Assembly (NCBI GenBank): GCA_964509505.1
Contig: CAZDYP010000009.1
Coordinates: 1-53,267 of the forward strand
From: CAZDYP01 sp964509505
GTDB taxonomy: Bacteria > Chloroflexota > Anaerolineae > JACRMK01
Direction: 5' to 3'
DNA: 53,267 nt
Under the pieces are notes generated by a model, which was not told where the DNA came from, searched no databases, and worked only from the letters and a program-made list of their open reading frames with translations. A program made the position numbers and the translations under genes. How positions within the stretch are numbered: the stretch's first letter is position 1; every line of letters starts with the position of its first letter. Below are positions 51,609 through 53,267 of the stretch, piece after piece.

Positions 51609-53267
51609 ATGGAGAATCACCGCAACACCTTCCAAGCTATTGAGCCGAATGGCTCTGCGTGGGATGTCCATGCCTATCACAGGCGTGTCTTTGGCTTGTT
51701 GGTCGTCTATCGCTGGCTCTGTTTGATACCCCCGCTCATTTTCTTAGGGGGCAACGCCTCCGATTCATCTTGGCCCTTATTGAGCTTCCTCGCTGCTATC
51801 GGCAGCAATGTACTGATAACGCTCTTTCCTGCTCAACTCAATGAACTGCTACGTCGCTGGCCGTTCTGGTTGACGCTCGATTTAGCGTTCGTTGCCGTAT
51901 TGATTGCGCTTTCGGGAGAGTGGCGCAGTCCCTACTATCTGTTTAGCCTGAGCCCATTGTTGGCTGCGGCGTTTTTCTTTGGGATGCGTAGGGCGTTGTT
52001 AGCTGCGACGACACTGACACTGCTCTTCGCCGCTGCGCTCTTCCTGTCCAATCAGCCATTGGATTGGACGCCGATCATCTCGCAATGGGTCGGCTATTTC
52101 GTCATTGCCGGCGTCTTTGGGTATCAGCCTGTGTTGCTCACACGTTTGCATACAGCCCGCGACGACCTGGAACGGGCACACCGCGATCTGGCGCTCATTC
52201 ACGATTTGACCATGTCGCTGCAAAGCGCACCCGACGTGAGCGAAGTCGAGGAACGAGTGTTGAGCGCGGTCACAAATGACTTAGGCTTCGCGCGTGCAGT
52301 CGTGGCGTTGGTTGATCAAGATGAGAATGTCATCACCTCCTGGATGGGTAAGGCGCGTGATGGAATGGCGCTGTTTGCAGCTGACCCGTCACACACAGCA
52401 CGCCTCGCGCTTTCACCGCAAGGCGGTCCCATCGCGGAGGCCTTGCTGGAAAGGCGCAAACTGTTGTGGGCGCATTCGGTCGAGACGCCCCACGCACAGC
52501 TCAATACGCAACTCGGTCGCCGACCCTATCATCTCTTTCCCATGATTTTGCGTGAGCACCCAGTCGGCATTTTGCTGGTCGAAGCAAGCGCCGACCATAC
52601 CCCCGAACGATTGCGCTCGTTGGAAGCGATTGCGAGCCAAGCCGCGGTCGCCGTCGGCACGACGATGTTGTGCATTGACCGCGCGCGGCGTCTAGCGGTG
52701 CAGGATGAGCGCTTGCGCATCGCGCGCGAGATTCACGACACGGCTTCGCAATCGTTGTTTGGGCTGGTCTTTTCGCTCGATGCCTGTGCCAAGTTGCTGC
52801 CCACACAAGCCGAGCAAGTCAAACATGAGCTCGACGAGCTCAGACAATTAGCCGAATCTACCCGCAGCCAATTGCGCCACACGATTTTGGATTTGTGGCC
52901 CCACGAGCTAACGGCGCAACAATTCGTGGCTGACTTGAAAAAATACATGGGCGAAAGCTGTCGCATGGAAACGCTGCAGCTGCAATTCAATGTGTGCAAC
53001 GACTTTAGCCGTTTGCCGCCTCGCTTGCGACGCGGACTCTATCGCATCGCGCAAGAGGCTTTGACGAATGTCGCGCATCATGCCGCCGCGAGTGAGGTTC
53101 AATTGTGCATCGCACTCGACGTTCAGCAGGTTGATTTGTCCATTCAGGATGACGGACGCGGCTTTGATCCAGCGCACGTGTTGGATGCCAAGATCAATCC
53201 TGAGCGTTTTGGCTTGCGGGGAATGATAGATCGCGCACAAGCGTTGGGTGGCACCTGCGAAATCCTA
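51609..53267 (+). CDS. NarL-family membrane sensor histidine kinase (3' end outside window)
   Basis: The frame is open for 553 codons to the window edge. About six transmembrane helices occupy residues 28-185 (for example PFWLTLDLAFVALLIALSG). A GAF-like domain follows (residues about 200-345, with VEERVLSAVTNDLGFARAVV). The HisKA_3 dimerisation helix has RLRIAREIHDTASQSLFGLV with the phospho-accepting His376. The HATPase domain shows LYRIAQEALTNVAHHAAASE, DDGRGFDP and ERFGLRGM. It would phosphorylate a NarL/LuxR-type response regulator, probably encoded just beyond the window. The start ATG is 6 nt after a TATAAT box. The signal is unknown. Confidence 0.93.
   Translation, partial: MENHRNTFQAIEPNGSAWDVHAYHRRVFGLLVVYRWLCLIPPLIFLGGNASDSSWPLLSFLAAIGSNVLITLFPAQLNELLRRWPFWLTLDLAFVAVLIALSGEWRSPYYLFSLSPLLAAAFFFGMRRALLAATTLTLLFAAALFLSNQPLDWTPIISQWVGYFVIAGVFGYQPVLLTRLHTARDDLERAHRDLALIHDLTMSLQSAPDVSEVEERVLSAVTNDLGFARAVVALVDQDENVITSWMGKARDGMALFAADPSHTARLALSPQGGPIAEALLERRKLLWAHSVETPHAQLNTQLGRRPYHLFPMILREHPVGILLVEASADHTPERLRSLEAIASQAAVAVGTTMLCIDRARRLAVQDERLRIAREIHDTASQSLFGLVFSLDACAKLLPTQAEQVKHELDELRQLAESTRSQLRHTILDLWPHELTAQQFVADLKKYMGESCRMETLQLQFNVCNDFSRLPPRLRRGLYRIAQEALTNVAHHAAASEVQLCIALDVQQVDLSIQDDGRGFDPAHVLDAKINPERFGLRGMIDRAQALGGTCEIL

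Overview
The window looks like a scaffold piece from a GC-rich, free-living bacterium, most likely a member of the Chloroflexota (Anaerolineae-like). This is an inference from gene content and style: PIG-V mannosyltransferase, peptidase-MA and Trm112 proteins, a TgpA-like transglutaminase, a deazaflavin (F420)-type nitroreductase, Opp-family sugar transport with a ROK repressor, and intergenic DNA full of palindromes and heptamer repeats. No rRNA or tRNA gene was seen. A 100-N gap at 29167-29266 shows that this is a draft assembly.

Layout. 1-512: the tail of an HD-GYP protein, two small coding-like remnants and a 14-6-14 inverted repeat. 543-6736 (+): Lon-N-like protein, leucyl aminopeptidase, DinB protein, an AlkD remnant, a single-ORF DarT-macrodomain fusion (toxin plus antidote) and ArgS. 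6824-9744 (-): PIG-V mannosyltransferase, peptidase MA protein and Trm112. 9915-12098 (+): TsaD and a zinc alcohol dehydrogenase. 12157-17632 (-): M20 dipeptidase, RF1, MurJ and a DUF697-type GTPase. 17828-18673 (+): prephenate dehydratase. 18816-28917 (-): dCMP deaminase, M20 peptidase, two membrane-anchored unknowns, Fpg, a mosaic SpoIID protein, MnmA, and a cysteine desulfurase followed by an overlapping RHH/retropepsin pair. 29269-31569 (-): transglutaminase. 31695-34789: a LuxR relic, F420-type nitroreductase, pirin, and a broken S9 peptidase butted against a truncated MocR regulator. 34793-36310 (-): B3/B4 and MOSC proteins. 36772-51043 (-): a catabolic locus with an unknown large glycosidase-like protein, OppD, OppC, OppB, a substrate-binding lipoprotein, OppF, Gfo/Idh oxidoreductase, an alpha/alpha-toroid protein and a ROK repressor. 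51609-end (+): a NarL-family sensor histidine kinase cut by the window edge.

How the genes work together. NifS supplies sulfur that MnmA needs for tRNA 2-thiouridine; TsaD makes t6A; RF1 and ArgS also serve translation. The ROK locus probably imports and degrades an oligosaccharide or glycoside. Its control region holds a sigma70 promoter, a palindrome resembling a ROK/XylR operator, a 38-codon ORF and an intrinsic terminator ahead of the ROK gene.

The most unusual features are the DarT-macrodomain fusion; heptamer (7-bp period) tandem repeats at more than a dozen sites, one of them in frame inside tsaD; four genes with a TATAAT-like box exactly 6 nt before ATG (leaderless transcripts); a 99-bp repeat present as two identical inverted copies; several other nested palindromic (MITE-like) elements; and an N gap that is probably false because its flanks are identical.
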